Positions 33,618 to 44,683 of a stretch of 55,355 nucleotides of DNA are shown piece by piece (the first letter of the stretch is position 1; each line of letters begins with the position of its first letter). Source of the stretch: Quisquiliibacterium sp036525975 (lineage in GTDB: Bacteria > Pseudomonadota > Gammaproteobacteria > Burkholderiales > Burkholderiaceae_E). The notes under the pieces were generated by a model. It ran no database searches, was not told the origin of the DNA, and saw only the letters and a list, made by a program, of their open reading frames with translations. Location of the stretch: assembly GCA_036525975.1 (NCBI GenBank), contig DATCZK010000020.1, positions 1 to 55,355 of the forward strand, given 5' to 3'. A program made the position numbers and the translations under genes.

Positions 33618-36600
33618 ATGACGAGCACGAACGCGGCGCAAAAGAACGAACTGGTCGACGGCGTTGCGGCCGACCTGGCCGGGCGGGTTCGCGGCGCGCC
33701 GGGCGAGACCGCGGCGGAGTTCGCGCGGCAGTACTTCGCGCACGTCGCGCTCGAGGACCTGCTGATCGACGACGCGGAGAACCTCGCGGGGCTCGCGCTG
33801 GCGCACCTGAACTTCGGCCGCGAGCGCGCCGCCGGCGCCCCGCTCGTGCGGGTCTACAACCCGGTCTACGACGAGCACGGGTGGGCCTCCACGCACACGG
33901 TGCTCGAGGTCGTGGTCGACGACATGCCGTTTCTCGTCGATTCGGTGACGATCGCGCTCAATCGCCTGGGGCTCACCGTGCACCGCCTGATCCACCCGGT
34001 GGTGCGCCTCGAGCGCGACGCTTCGCACCTGATTTCGCGCATTCTTGCCCCCACGGCCGAGGGCAGGGCCGACTCGTTCATGCACTTCGAGGTCGATCGC
34101 CAGACCGACGCGCGCCGGCACGGGGAGATCGCCGAGCAGGTGCGGGCGGTGCTTCTCGACGTGCGCCTTGCGGTGCGCGACTGGCGGGCGATGCGCGAGC
34201 GGCTCCTCGCGATCGCGGCGAGCGAGGAACTCGGCTTCGCCCCGGTGGCGGCCGACGAGCTCGAGGAGACGCGGGCGTTCCTGTACTGGGTGGCCGACGA
34301 TCACTTCACCTTCCTCGGGTACCGCGGCTACGAGGTCGTGCGCGAGCGCGACGACATGATGCTGTGCGGGGTCGACGGGTCGGGGCTGGGGATCCTCTCG
34401 GCCGATCCGGCCGAGCGCGAGTGCAGGAGCTTCTCGTCGCTGCCGGCCGAGCAGCGCGCCCTGGCGCTCGGGCCCAGCATCCTGATCGTGACCAAGACGA
34501 ACGCGCTGGCCACCGTGCATCGCCCTTCGAGGCTCGACTACATCGGCGTCAAGCAGTTCGACGCGCAAGGGCAGGTGGTGGGCGAGCACCGCTTCCTGGG
34601 GTTGCACAGCTCGGCCGCGTACAGCGCTCTTCCGCGAGACATCCCGCTGCTGCGGCGAAAGGTCGCGTCGGTGCTCCAGCGCGCGGCCCTTCCCTCGAAC
34701 AGCCACGGCGGCAAGGCGCTGCAGCACATCCTCGACACCTATCCGCGCGACGAGCTGATCCAGGCGAGCGACGACGAGCTGCTCGAGACCAGCGTTGCGA
34801 TCATGCACCTGGAGGAGCGGCGCCGGCTGCGGCTGTTCATGCGCAAGGACCCCTTCGGCCGCTTCGTGACCTGCCTCGTGTACGTCCCGCGCGAGCGCTA
34901 CACGACCGAGCTGCGGGTGCGGATGCAGGAGATCCTCACCGAGGCGCTCAACGGCACTTCGGCCGAGTTTCTCACGCGTTTCTCTGAGTCGGTCCTGGCG
35001 CGCGTGCGCTACACGATCTACACCGAGGGCGTGCCGGTGCCGGCGTATTCGGTGCCCGAGCTCGAGGCCCGGCTGCGCGACGCGCTCCTCTCCTGGGAGG
35101 AGAAGCTGCAAGGCGCGCTGCTCGCGCAGTGCGGCGAGGAGAAGGGCAACGCGCTGTTCGTGCGCTACGAGAGGGCGTTCACCGCGGCGTACAAGGACGA
35201 CTACAGCGCGCGCAGCGCCGTGGGCGACGTCCTGCGCCTCGAGGACGTGCGCGACGGCCAGCCCTTCCAGATGCACCTGTACCGGCCGGTGGAAGACCCG
35301 GAGGGGCCGCTGCGGCTGAAGGTCTACGGGCCGCGCACGATGGTGCCGCTGTCGGACCTGATGCCGGTGCTCGAGAACATGGGGCTGAGCGTGGTGAGCG
35401 CGCGCCCCTACGAATTCGTCACCCGCGAGCGCGAGCCGCTGTGGCTTCTCGAGTTCGACCTCAGCGAGGCGGCCGGCGTGCAGGTGGAGGCGGTGGAGGT
35501 GCGGGCGATCTTCCAGGAAGCCCTCGCGAGCGTGTGGACCGGCGCGGCGGAGAACGACGGGTTCAACCGGCTGGTGCTCGGCGCCGGGCTCGCGTGGCGC
35601 GACGTGGTGGTGCTGCGCGCCTACTGCAAGTACCTGCTGCAGACGCGCATGCCGTTCAGCCAGGCCTACGTGGAGCAGGCGCTGTTCGATCACGGCGCGA
35701 TCGCCAAGCTGCTGATCGCGATGTTCCACGCGCGCTTCGACCCGCAGGCGCTCGAGGCCGCGGCGCGCGAGGTCACGGCGCTCAAGGTCTCGATCGACGA
35801 GGCGCTCGAGGCGGTCACCAGCCTCGACCAGGATCGCATCCTGCGCAAGTTCCTCGCGATGATCGAGGCCACCACGCGCACCAACTTCTACCAGGCCGGC
35901 GCCGACGGCGCGCCCAAGCCCTACGTCTCGTTCAAGTTCGATCCGCTCAGGATCCCGGATCTCCCGCTGCCCAGGCCGATGTTCGAGATCTTCGTCTATT
36001 CGCCGCGGGTGGAGGCGGTGCACCTTCGCGGCGGCCCGGTCGCGCGCGGCGGCCTGCGCTGGTCCGACCGCAAGGAAGACTTCCGCACCGAGGTGCTGGG
36101 CCTGGTGAAGGCGCAGATGGTGAAGAACGCGGTGATCGTTCCGGTGGGCTCGAAGGGGGGCTTCGTCTGCAAGCGCCTGCCCGAGTCGCGCGAGGCGATC
36201 CAGGAGGAAGTGCTCTACTGCTACCGCAGCTTCATCCGGGGAATGCTCGACCTCACCGACAACCTGGTCGACGGCGCGGTCGTGGCGCCGCCCCAACTGG
36301 TGCGCCACGACCGCGACGACCCGTACCTCGTGGTGGCCGCCGACAAGGGCACCGCGACGTTCTCCGACGTTGCCAACGGCATCGCGCAGGAGTACGGGTT
36401 CTGGCTCGGCGACGCGTTCGCCTCGGGCGGCTCGGTGGGCTACGACCACAAGAAGATGGCGATCACCGCGCGCGGCGCGTGGGAGTCGGTGAAGCGCCAC
36501 TTCCGCGAGCTCGGCAAGAACATCCAGGCCGAGGAGTTCACGGCGGTGGGCGTGGGCGACATGTCGGGCGACGTCTTCGGCAACGGCATGCTGCTGTCGC

Positions 36601-38438
36601 GCAAGATTCGCCTGGTCGCGGCCTTCGATCACCGCCACATCTTCGTCGACCCCCAACCCGACGCCGAGCGCAGTTTCGCCGAGCGCGAGCGGCTGTTCGC
36701 GCTGCCGCGCTCGTCGTGGGCCGACTACGACACCTCGCTCATCTCCCCGGGAGGCGGCGTGTGGCCGCGCAGCGCGAAGTCGATCGCCTTGAGCGAGCAG
36801 GCGCGCGCTTCGCTCGGCGTTGACGCGGCGAGCCTGGCGCCCGCCGAGCTGATCAGGGCGATACTGAAGGCGCCGGTGGAGCTGCTGTGGAACGGCGGAA
36901 TCGGCACCTACGTGAAGGCCACGACGGAAACGCACGCCGACGTGGGCGACCGCGCGAGCGAGGCGGTGCGGATCGACGCCCCGCAGCTGCGCGTGAAGGT
37001 GGTGGGCGAGGGCGGCAACCTGGGCGTGACGCAGCGCGGGCGCATCGAAGCCGCCGCGCGCGGCGTGCTGGTGCTCACCGACGCGATCGACAATTCGGGC
37101 GGCGTGAACTGCTCCGATCACGAAGTCAACATCAAGATCCTCCTCGCGCAGGTCGTGCGCGCGGGCGACATGACAGAGAAGCAGCGCAACCAGCTGCTGG
37201 TCGAGATGACCGACGACGTCGCCCAGCTCGTGCTGCGCGAGAACTACCTGCAGCCGCAGGCGATCAGCATGGCGCGCGCGCGGGCGAGCGAGCTGCTGCC
37301 CGACCACGTTGCGCTGATCCGCGCGCTGGAGAAGAGCGGGAAGCTCGACCGCGCGATCGAGTTCCTGCCCGACGACGAGGAGCTGCGCGCGCGCGAGGCC
37401 GCCGGCAGGGGGCTCACAGGGCCCGAGATCGCGGTGCTGCTCGCGTACGCGAAGATCGCGCTGTTCGAGCAGCTGATCGCGTCGGACGTGCCCGAGGACC
37501 CGCTGCTGCACAAGGACCTGATCGCGTACTTCCCGCCGCAGCTGCGCGAGCGCTTCGCCGCACCGATGGAGACGCACCCGCTGCGCCGCGAGATCATCAC
37601 CACCTACATCACCAACAGCATGCTCGACCGGATGGGGCCCAGCTTCGCGATCAGGCTGCGGCTCGAAAGCGGCGCGAACACGCCGTCGCTCGCGCGAGCC
37701 TACGCGGCGGCGCGCGAGATCTTCGACGTGCGCGCGATCTGGCGCGAGATCCAGGCGCTGGACAACGTCGTGCCGGCGCGACTGCAGACCGAGATGCTCA
37801 CCGGCACGCAGCGGCTGGTGGACCGGGCAACGCTGTGGTTGCTGCGCAATCGCCGTCCCCCGCTGTCGATCGAGGCGATCGCGCGCCAGTTCGGCGACAA
37901 GGTCGCGGCGCTCGCGCGGCAGGTGCCGAGCCTTCTTCCGCCCTCCGAGTGCAGCGCGTGCGACGCCACGACGGCGCGCCTGGTGGCCGACGGCACGCCG
38001 CAGTCGCTCGCCGAGCGCGTGGCCTGCCTCGACCTGCTCTACTGCGCGCTCGACATCGTGGAGGTGGCCGACCAGGCGGCGATGCCGCTCGACACCGTGG
38101 GCGCGGTCTACTTCGGCGTGTACAGCGGGCTCGACCTGGCGTGGCTGCGCGGCGCCGCGGTGCGCCTGGGCGCTGCGGGCCAGTGGCAGGCGCGCGCCAA
38201 GGCGGCGCTCGTGGACGGCGTGTACGACGAGGCGCGCAAGCTCACCACCAGCGTGCTGCGCGGCCGCGACGCCGGCGAGCCCGCCGACCGGCTCCTCGAC
38301 GCCTGGCGCGAGCGCAACGCCGACGCGCTCGCGCGGGTGCGCGCCACCTTCGACGAGCTGCGCGCCGCGGAGCGGCCCGACCTGGCGATGCTCTCGGTGG
38401 CGCTGGGCGAGGTCGGCGCGCTCGCGCGCGCCGACTGA
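33618..38438 (+). CDS. NAD-specific glutamate dehydrogenase, large (~180 kDa) type
   Basis: Deaminates glutamate to 2-oxoglutarate and ammonia with NAD; in this class the direction is catabolic. The ~1606-residue product has a long N-terminal regulatory part with ACT-like segments (DDMPFLVDSVTIALNRLGL) and the catalytic core around residues 810-850 (GGLRWSDRKEDFRTEVLGL, KAQMVKNAVIVPVGSKGGF), then the Rossmann part with GVGDMSGDVFGNGMLLS and LLWNGGIGTYVKA. I chose the ATG with a gggag site 6 bases upstream; an ATG six codons earlier lacks one. It follows gabT, so GABA nitrogen passed to glutamate can be released as ammonia. Confidence 0.94.
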   Translation: MTSTNAAQKNELVDGVAADLAGRVRGAPGETAAEFARQYFAHVALEDLLIDDAENLAGLALAHLNFGRERAAGAPLVRVYNPVYDEHGWASTHTVLEVVVDDMPFLVDSVTIALNRLGLTVHRLIHPVVRLERDASHLISRILAPTAEGRADSFMHFEVDRQTDARRHGEIAEQVRAVLLDVRLAVRDWRAMRERLLAIAASEELGFAPVAADELEETRAFLYWVADDHFTFLGYRGYEVVRERDDMMLCGVDGSGLGILSADPAERECRSFSSLPAEQRALALGPSILIVTKTNALATVHRPSRLDYIGVKQFDAQGQVVGEHRFLGLHSSAAYSALPRDIPLLRRKVASVLQRAALPSNSHGGKALQHILDTYPRDELIQASDDELLETSVAIMHLEERRRLRLFMRKDPFGRFVTCLVYVPRERYTTELRVRMQEILTEALNGTSAEFLTRFSESVLARVRYTIYTEGVPVPAYSVPELEARLRDALLSWEEKLQGALLAQCGEEKGNALFVRYERAFTAAYKDDYSARSAVGDVLRLEDVRDGQPFQMHLYRPVEDPEGPLRLKVYGPRTMVPLSDLMPVLENMGLSVVSARPYEFVTREREPLWLLEFDLSEAAGVQVEAVEVRAIFQEALASVWTGAAENDGFNRLVLGAGLAWRDVVVLRAYCKYLLQTRMPFSQAYVEQALFDHGAIAKLLIAMFHARFDPQALEAAAREVTALKVSIDEALEAVTSLDQDRILRKFLAMIEATTRTNFYQAGADGAPKPYVSFKFDPLRIPDLPLPRPMFEIFVYSPRVEAVHLRGGPVARGGLRWSDRKEDFRTEVLGLVKAQMVKNAVIVPVGSKGGFVCKRLPESREAIQEEVLYCYRSFIRGMLDLTDNLVDGAVVAPPQLVRHDRDDPYLVVAADKGTATFSDVANGIAQEYGFWLGDAFASGGSVGYDHKKMAITARGAWESVKRHFRELGKNIQAEEFTAVGVGDMSGDVFGNGMLLSRKIRLVAAFDHRHIFVDPQPDAERSFAERERLFALPRSSWADYDTSLISPGGGVWPRSAKSIALSEQARASLGVDAASLAPAELIRAILKAPVELLWNGGIGTYVKATTETHADVGDRASEAVRIDAPQLRVKVVGEGGNLGVTQRGRIEAAARGVLVLTDAIDNSGGVNCSDHEVNIKILLAQVVRAGDMTEKQRNQLLVEMTDDVAQLVLRENYLQPQAISMARARASELLPDHVALIRALEKSGKLDRAIEFLPDDEELRAREAAGRGLTGPEIAVLLAYAKIALFEQLIASDVPEDPLLHKDLIAYFPPQLRERFAAPMETHPLRREIITTYITNSMLDRMGPSFAIRLRLESGANTPSLARAYAAAREIFDVRAIWREIQALDNVVPARLQTEMLTGTQRLVDRATLWLLRNRRPPLSIEAIARQFGDKVAALARQVPSLLPPSECSACDATTARLVADGTPQSLAERVACLDLLYCALDIVEVADQAAMPLDTVGAVYFGVYSGLDLAWLRGAAVRLGAAGQWQARAKAALVDGVYDEARKLTTSVLRGRDAGEPADRLLDAWRERNADALARVRATFDELRAAERPDLAMLSVALGEVGALARAD

Positions 38439-38449
38439 AGGCGCCCGGC

Positions 38450-39406
38450 TCAGCCCATCGGCTTGCCGCGCTCGATCCAGGCGCCCAGGCCGGCGGCGTT
38501 GAGCGCCAGGTCGTCGCGGTAGAGGTCGAGCCACGCGTCCTCGGTGCCGGACCACCGCTGCCGGTGCGCCTCGTCGAGCAGCAGCTCGCGCAACCCGGCC
38601 TCGAGCCAGCGGTTGCGCGCGTCGGGCGCTTCGTGCGGGCAGGCTTGCCCGATGCGGACGTGTTCGTCGACCAGGCGATGAAGATCCGCGCCCAGGCGCT
38701 CGATGTCGCGCACCTGGCCGAAGTGCGCGAGGTAGATTGCCGCCGGCGCGAGCGCCAGCATCCGGTCCATCGTGGCGTGCAGCGCGCGCGGCTCGAACTG
38801 CACCGGCGTCGTGGTCGGGAAGACGAAGGCTCGCCCGTCGCGATCGGTCTCGCGATACGACAGGCCGAAGTTGTCGCCGGCGAACAGGTGCCCGGTGCGC
38901 GCGTCCTGGATGCACACGTGGTGCCGCGCGTGGCCCGGAGCGTCCAGAAAGCGCAGTTCGCGCCCCCTGAGCGCGAGGCGCGCGCCCTCGCCGGTCTCGA
39001 TCACGCGTTCGCGCGGCACGGGCACGATCTCGCCGTACATCGCGTCGGCCGCGTCGGCGCCGTACACCGCGCGCGTGCCGGCAACCAGCACGCTCGGGTC
39101 GATCATGTGGCGCGCACCCCGCGGGTGCACCGCGAGGCGCGCGTTCGGGCACGCGCGCATCAGCGTGCCGGCGGCGCCTGCGTGGTCGAGGTGCACGTGC
39201 GTGAGCACGACGAGGTCCACCGCTTCGGGCGCGACACCGCGTTCGGCGAGCGCCGCGAGCACGCCAGGCGCCGCGGCGTTGTGCGCGGTGTCGACGATCG
39301 CCGCGTGGCCGTCCTCCACCACGAGGTGCACGGCAACGCGCAGTGCGCGGCCGCAGTAGTGGGCGTCAACGGCCGAGATGCCGTTGCCGTAGTCGTAGCT
39401 GCTCAC
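38450..39406 (-). CDS. metallo-beta-lactamase-fold hydrolase
   Basis: A 318-residue MBL-fold protein. The binuclear metal motif is LTHVHLDHAG (about residues 68-77), with further ligands in the GHARHHVCIQD and AGDNFG regions. The C-terminal third is helical (LVDEHVRIGQACPHEAPDARN). This resembles the hydroxyacylglutathione-hydrolase-like branch; the substrate is unknown. GTG start overlaps the stop of the upstream Nudix gene (GTGA). It ends 11 bases from the convergent glutamate dehydrogenase gene. Confidence 0.85.
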   Translation of the reverse strand: MSSYDYGNGISAVDAHYCGRALRVAVHLVVEDGHAAIVDTAHNAAAPGVLAALAERGVAPEAVDLVVLTHVHLDHAGAAGTLMRACPNARLAVHPRGARHMIDPSVLVAGTRAVYGADAADAMYGEIVPVPRERVIETGEGARLALRGRELRFLDAPGHARHHVCIQDARTGHLFAGDNFGLSYRETDRDGRAFVFPTTTPVQFEPRALHATMDRMLALAPAAIYLAHFGQVRDIERLGADLHRLVDEHVRIGQACPHEAPDARNRWLEAGLRELLLDEAHRQRWSGTEDAWLDLYRDDLALNAAGLGAWIERGKPMG

Positions 39407-40275
39407 CGGAAGAATCCCTCGAAGCCGTCCGCCGGCTCGAAGCGCTCGTTGCGCACCACCAGCCGCGTGGGGCCGGGAAACGCCCGTTCACGCACCGCGT
39501 GACGCTCGTCGCCCGGGTAGGCGATCATCCGCTGTCCATCGAGCGAGAACGGCTCGGGCTGGATCAACGGCGGAGGGCGCAACGCGGCTTCGGCGAGCAC
39601 GCCGGCAACGTCGCGGTGGCGCGCGAGGTGCGCGAGCGACTGGATCTGGGGCGGGGCGAGCACCATCTCCCCGGCCCAGTAGCGCGCGAGCGCGTCGCGC
39701 GGGTCGAGCCAGCGCGCCTCGACCGCCTCGTGCTCGTCGTGGCGCACGTCCGCGCCTCGCGGCAGTTCGGCAACGAAGAAGCGCGTGTCGAAGCGGCGAT
39801 TCGTCATCGACGGAACGCGCGGCGTGATCCACCGCGACCAGGGGTGCATGCGGCTCGCCGACAACTCCACCCCGATATCGCCGAGGGCGGTGGCGAACGG
39901 CGTGCCGGCGGCAATCGCGCGCTCGACCCGCTGCACCGCGGCGGATTGGGGCGAGAGCAGCACGTTCGCCTCCTCGAAGGTCTCGCGGCAGGCCGCCACG
40001 AACAATCCGCGCGCGTGATCGGGCGTGAGCCCCGGCTCGCCCAGCAGCGAGACCATGGCCGCGGCGTCGAGGTCGATGCGCGGCGCGAGCGCGGGGTCGG
40101 CATCGTGCGGGTCGAGCTTGCCTCCGGGAAACACGAACGCGTCGGCGAGCACGCTCGACTCGCGGTTGCGGCGCAGCATCAGGACCTCGAGCGCGCGGGT
40201 GCCGTCGCGAAGCAGCAGCACGGTGGCCGCATCGCGCGGGGGCGTCGTCACTTCCTCGTTGTTGAGCCTGCTCAC
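39403..40275 (-). CDS. Nudix hydrolase with split Nudix box (NUDT19-like)
   Basis: About 290 residues. AATVLLLRDGTRALEVLMLRR and FVFPGGKLD start the Nudix fold; the catalytic RETFEEANVLL follows only after an insertion of roughly 40 residues inside the Nudix box. This split box is the pattern of NUDT19/RP2-type proteins, which in animals hydrolyse CoA and acyl-CoA diphosphates. With the MBL protein it forms a two-gene coupled unit. The start is uncertain: GTG codons at 40323, 40275 and 40251 are in frame; 40251 gives a natural-looking N-terminus but its gagg site is too close. Confidence 0.83.
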   Translation of the reverse strand: MSRLNNEEVTTPPRDAATVLLLRDGTRALEVLMLRRNRESSVLADAFVFPGGKLDPHDADPALAPRIDLDAAAMVSLLGEPGLTPDHARGLFVAACRETFEEANVLLSPQSAAVQRVERAIAAGTPFATALGDIGVELSASRMHPWSRWITPRVPSMTNRRFDTRFFVAELPRGADVRHDEHEAVEARWLDPRDALARYWAGEMVLAPPQIQSLAHLARHRDVAGVLAEAALRPPPLIQPEPFSLDGQRMIAYPGDERHAVRERAFPGPTRLVVRNERFEPADGFEGFFR

Positions 40276-40364
40276 GTCGATCGTTTCGGTCCGGGTGCCC
40301 GGCGCCGCCTCGCGGGGGCGCACCGACGCCGTTCGCGCCGGGCGCAGTGCGCATCGTAATGCAC

Positions 40365-41729
<1,365 letters not shown>

Positions 41730-41908
41730 CGCCGCCTTGATACCACGAAGCGGGGCTCGTCGCACCCGGGGGCGCGTGCCACTGCGGGCCCGAATCTCGC
41801 GTTCGATGCCTCGCCGGACGCCCGCGAGCGTTGCGCCTGGCGCCACATCCCGCCCGTTGACTGCGCGATCGCAAGGCCCACGGCGAGCCCCGGAGTTATC
41901 CTTGCACA

Positions 41909-42757
41909 ATGGGACGATTGCTGTTTGCCAAGTTGTTCGCGGCGATCGTGCTAGGCCTCGCGGCCGCGACGGTTCGCGCCGCTTCACCGCCGGCCAGCGA
42001 CGAGCCGGCCGCGTGGTGGGCGCTGGGGTCGGACTACGTGCTCGGGCTGGGCGTGGTCTACGGGCCCGAGTACGAGGGGGCCGACCGCGGCGCGTTCAAG
42101 GCGCGGCCGATCTGGGCCTTCACCGTGGGCAAGGTTCACCTCAGCGGATCCGGTGCGAGCGCCATCCAGAGCTTCGCCTCGCTGCCGGTCGGGCCCGGCC
42201 TGAGCGCCGAAGTGCTGAGCACCGAGCGGCTGCGCGTGGGGCTGGGCTTGCGCTACGACTCGGGCCGCGACTCGGGCAACTTCCCGCGACTTGCCGGAGT
42301 GCACGACGTCAGGGGCACGCTGCGGGGCCGCCTGTCGGCCTCGTACAAGCTGCACCGCGACTGGAGCGCGCGCGCCGAGATCTCGCAGGATCTGCTCGCG
42401 CGCCAGGGGGGTGCGGAGCTGCGGGTCAACCTCAACTACCTTCACATGATCAGCGGCACGACGTCGGTGCTAGCGGAACTCGGGTTCTCGATGGCCGATT
42501 CCGAATACATGCGCACCCGCTTTGGGGTCAGCGCGGCCGACGCGGCGGGCACCGCTTTTCCGGCCCATGAACCCGACGCCGGCGTGAAGGACGTTCACCT
42601 GAGCGTGGGCGCGATGACCGCGCTCACGCCGCGCTGGGTGGCCTACGCGCGGGCCGGCGTGTCCTCGCTCACCGACGACGCGCGCGCCAGCCCGCTCACC
42701 CGACGCGCGAGTTCGGCGTCGGTGAGTGTGGGCATCGCCTACCGTTGCTGCCGGTAG
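41909..42757 (+). CDS. MipA/OmpV-family outer membrane protein
   Basis: A 282-residue beta-barrel protein with a signal peptide (GRLLFAKLFAAIVLGLAAATVRA). The early motif VLGLGVVYGPEYEGADRGAFKARP is typical of MipA/OmpV, followed by alternating hydrophobic strands such as LRVGLGLRYDSGR, RGRLSASYKLHRDWSARAE and TSVLAELGFSMADSEY. It ends in CCR, which is unusual because barrel proteins mostly end in an aromatic residue. It is divergent from chrA with 179 bases between; no clear promoter boxes or gene were found in that gap. Confidence 0.87.
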   Translation: MGRLLFAKLFAAIVLGLAAATVRAASPPASDEPAAWWALGSDYVLGLGVVYGPEYEGADRGAFKARPIWAFTVGKVHLSGSGASAIQSFASLPVGPGLSAEVLSTERLRVGLGLRYDSGRDSGNFPRLAGVHDVRGTLRGRLSASYKLHRDWSARAEISQDLLARQGGAELRVNLNYLHMISGTTSVLAELGFSMADSEYMRTRFGVSAADAAGTAFPAHEPDAGVKDVHLSVGAMTALTPRWVAYARAGVSSLTDDARASPLTRRASSASVSVGIAYRCCR

Positions 42758-42815
42758 CCGACGCCGGGGCAGCCCGGGGCGAGCGCGCGGCGCCGCCCAC
42801 AGGCGCGTGGATCCC

Positions 42816-43190
42816 TCAGGACTTGGCGTAGACGTCGGCGCTCATCACCTCGATGCCCACGAAGCCCTCGTCGCCCACCACCCACGCGTCGTGTCCGGGC
42901 GGGATCGTGTACGAGTCGCCGGCCTTGATGGTCTTTTCGGTGCCGTCGGACATCTGCACCGTCAAGGAGCCCTTCACGGCGTAGCCAACGTGGGACGCCT
43001 GGCACTTCTCGGTCTTCACCACCGGCTTGACGCATTCCGACCAGCGCCACCCGGGCTCGAAATTGAAGCGGCCGATCGTGTAGTTGTCCACCTTGACGAC
43101 TTCCACGCGCGTCTTGTTCGGCGCGCGAACTTCGTCGGGCGACTCGTGGGATCTCACTTCGAACTTGCCCACGCTAACGGGATTTGCCAT
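42816..43190 (-). CDS. small cupin-domain protein
   Basis: A 124-residue single cupin. The barrel is visible as GWRWSECVKPVVKTEKCQA, then HVGYAVKGSLTVQMSDGTE and IKAGDSYTIPPGHDAWVVGDE. The His and Gly positions of the two cupin motifs are partly kept, so metal binding is possible. The ATG has a strong aggagga ribosome site. It stands alone, convergent with the MipA/OmpV gene, and a five-copy GGCTA repeat lies 61 bases before its start. Function not recognised. Confidence 0.82.
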   Translation of the reverse strand: MANPVSVGKFEVRSHESPDEVRAPNKTRVEVVKVDNYTIGRFNFEPGWRWSECVKPVVKTEKCQASHVGYAVKGSLTVQMSDGTEKTIKAGDSYTIPPGHDAWVVGDEGFVGIEVMSADVYAKS

Positions 43191-43250
43191 CTCTTCCTCC
43201 TGTGTCTTCAGCGTTGCGGGAGGTCTCGCCGCCCGGGCGGGGTGAGGCAA

Positions 43251-43275
43251 GGCTAGGCTAGGCTAGGCTAGGCTA
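43251..43275. repeat. pentanucleotide tandem repeat (GGCTA)5
   Basis: Five perfect copies of GGCTA in a row, flanked by near copies GGCAA before and GGCAG after. They lie 61 bases upstream of the small cupin gene, where a change in copy number would alter promoter spacing. Read on the minus strand the unit is TAGCC. Confidence 0.95.
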
Positions 43276-43280
43276 GGCAG

Positions 43281-43611
43281 AGCGCCCTGCGCCCGCGAGG
43301 GTGCCGAGGCCATCTGCAAAGCTGCCAGAATCCGCGGCGACTGGCAAGAATTCGCGGGGGAAACCCTTCGCCGGGCGGGGTAGTGGGCGCACCGGCGCGC
43401 CGCAGCCAAGCGCAGGTCGCGACAACGCGCTTCCCGGCGTGCGCAGAAAGAGCGCCACCGTGGAGCTGGCGCTTCGAGGCGCGCGCCTGCAGGTGGACCG
43501 GCGCGAGCAGGTGCGCCGTTGAACCGGACCGCGCGTGGGCGGCTGAGTTGGACAGCACCTCGGCGGCAGCGCGCGCGCGAGGGAGAGATCGTCGTTCGCC
43601 GCGACTGCGGG
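43281..43611. other. intergenic stretch without visible gene
   Basis: About 330 bases between the repeat and the 3' end of the amino acid dehydrogenase gene. Short open frames exist on both strands but none has a ribosome site, a recognisable domain or a fitting start. It is GC-rich with no clear terminator or promoter. It separates the repeat/cupin side from the B12-mutase-linked region. Confidence 0.6.
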
Positions 43612-44673
43612 TTATCCGGCGACGGAATTTTCCCTTGCCGCGGCAATTCGAGCGCGCCCGATCGCATCGGCCGCCTCGTTCGTCGGCACGCGATCGCGGC
43701 GAGCCCGTTCGAGGATCTCGGTGCAGGTGGCGAAGATGCCCCGCACCCGTTCGAGGACCTTGTCTTCCCCGCGCCCATACCACTCGGCGTCGCAGCCGAT
43801 CAGCCCGCCACCGTTGGCCACGTAGTCGGGCAGGTAGGTGATGCCGCGCGCCAGCATCGCGCGCCCGCTCGCGTCGTCGACCAGCTGGTTGTTGGCAGCC
43901 CCGCCGACGACGCGCGCCTTCAGGCGCGCAATGGTGCCCTCGCCCAGCACGCCTCCCAGCGCGCAGGGGGAGAAGACCATGGCGTCCACGTCGTAGATGT
44001 CCTCCTCCCCGACCACTTCGGCGCCGAAGTCGGCTGCAGCTCGCTGGGCAGAGGGCGCGTGAGCGTCGCACACCGTGAGCCTCGCGCCCGCGTCTCGCAG
44101 CAACGCGCACAGCCGGTATCCGACGTTCCCCACGCCCTGCACCGCGACGTGAACATCATCGAGACTGTCGCTGCCACTGGCGAAGCGCACGCCGGCGCGA
44201 ATGGCCGAGAACACGCCCAGCGCCGTGAGAGGCGCCGGATCGCCCGGGCCGCCGTCCTCCTCGCGCAAGCAGGTCACGTAACGGGTCTGGGTGCGGATCT
44301 CGCGCATGTCGTCGGGGTTGGTGCCGACGTCCTCGCCCGTGATGTATCGGCCGCCCAGCGCGTCGATGGCGCGACCCATCGCGTGCAAGAGCTGCGGGGT
44401 CTTCGCGGTTCTGGCGTCGCCGATGATCACCGACTTTCCGCCACCCAGCGCGACCCCCGCGAGCGCCGCCTTGAAGGTCATGCCGCGCGACAGGCGAAGC
44501 ACGTCCTGCAGCGCAAGCTGCTCGTCCTGGTACGGCCACATGCGGCAGCCGCCCAGCGCGGGCCCCAGGGTGCGATCGTGGATCGCGACAATCGCGCGCA
44601 GGCCGGTCTCGCGGTCTGCAAAGAAGCTCACCTGTTCGTGGTGGTCGAAACTCGAATTGGAAAATACGTTCAC
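43612..44673 (-). CDS. Leu/Phe/Val-type amino acid dehydrogenase
   Basis: A 353-residue member of the Glu/Leu/Phe/Val dehydrogenase family, in the leucine/phenylalanine branch by size. Substrate region: GPALGGCRMWPY and MTFKAALAGVALGGGKSVI, with the two conserved Lys residues (carboxylate binding and catalysis). NAD part: VAVQGVGNVGYRLCALLRDAGA. It oxidatively deaminates a hydrophobic L-amino acid to a 2-oxoacid. It starts with GTG after a gaggga site, 10 bases after the 2-oxoacid:ferredoxin oxidoreductase gene, so the 2-oxoacid product would be passed to that enzyme. Leu, Val or Phe cannot be told apart. Confidence 0.88.
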   Translation of the reverse strand: MNVFSNSSFDHHEQVSFFADRETGLRAIVAIHDRTLGPALGGCRMWPYQDEQLALQDVLRLSRGMTFKAALAGVALGGGKSVIIGDARTAKTPQLLHAMGRAIDALGGRYITGEDVGTNPDDMREIRTQTRYVTCLREEDGGPGDPAPLTALGVFSAIRAGVRFASGSDSLDDVHVAVQGVGNVGYRLCALLRDAGARLTVCDAHAPSAQRAAADFGAEVVGEEDIYDVDAMVFSPCALGGVLGEGTIARLKARVVGGAANNQLVDDASGRAMLARGITYLPDYVANGGGLIGCDAEWYGRGEDKVLERVRGIFATCTEILERARRDRVPTNEAADAIGRARIAAARENSVAG

Positions 44674-44683
44674 GTGTCTTCCC

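Noticed and set aside
33453..39152. 1899-codon open frame on the minus strand across the glutamate dehydrogenase
   Set aside because: It is the mirror of a strongly supported gene in very GC-rich DNA; its translation is Arg/His/Leu-rich with no domain.
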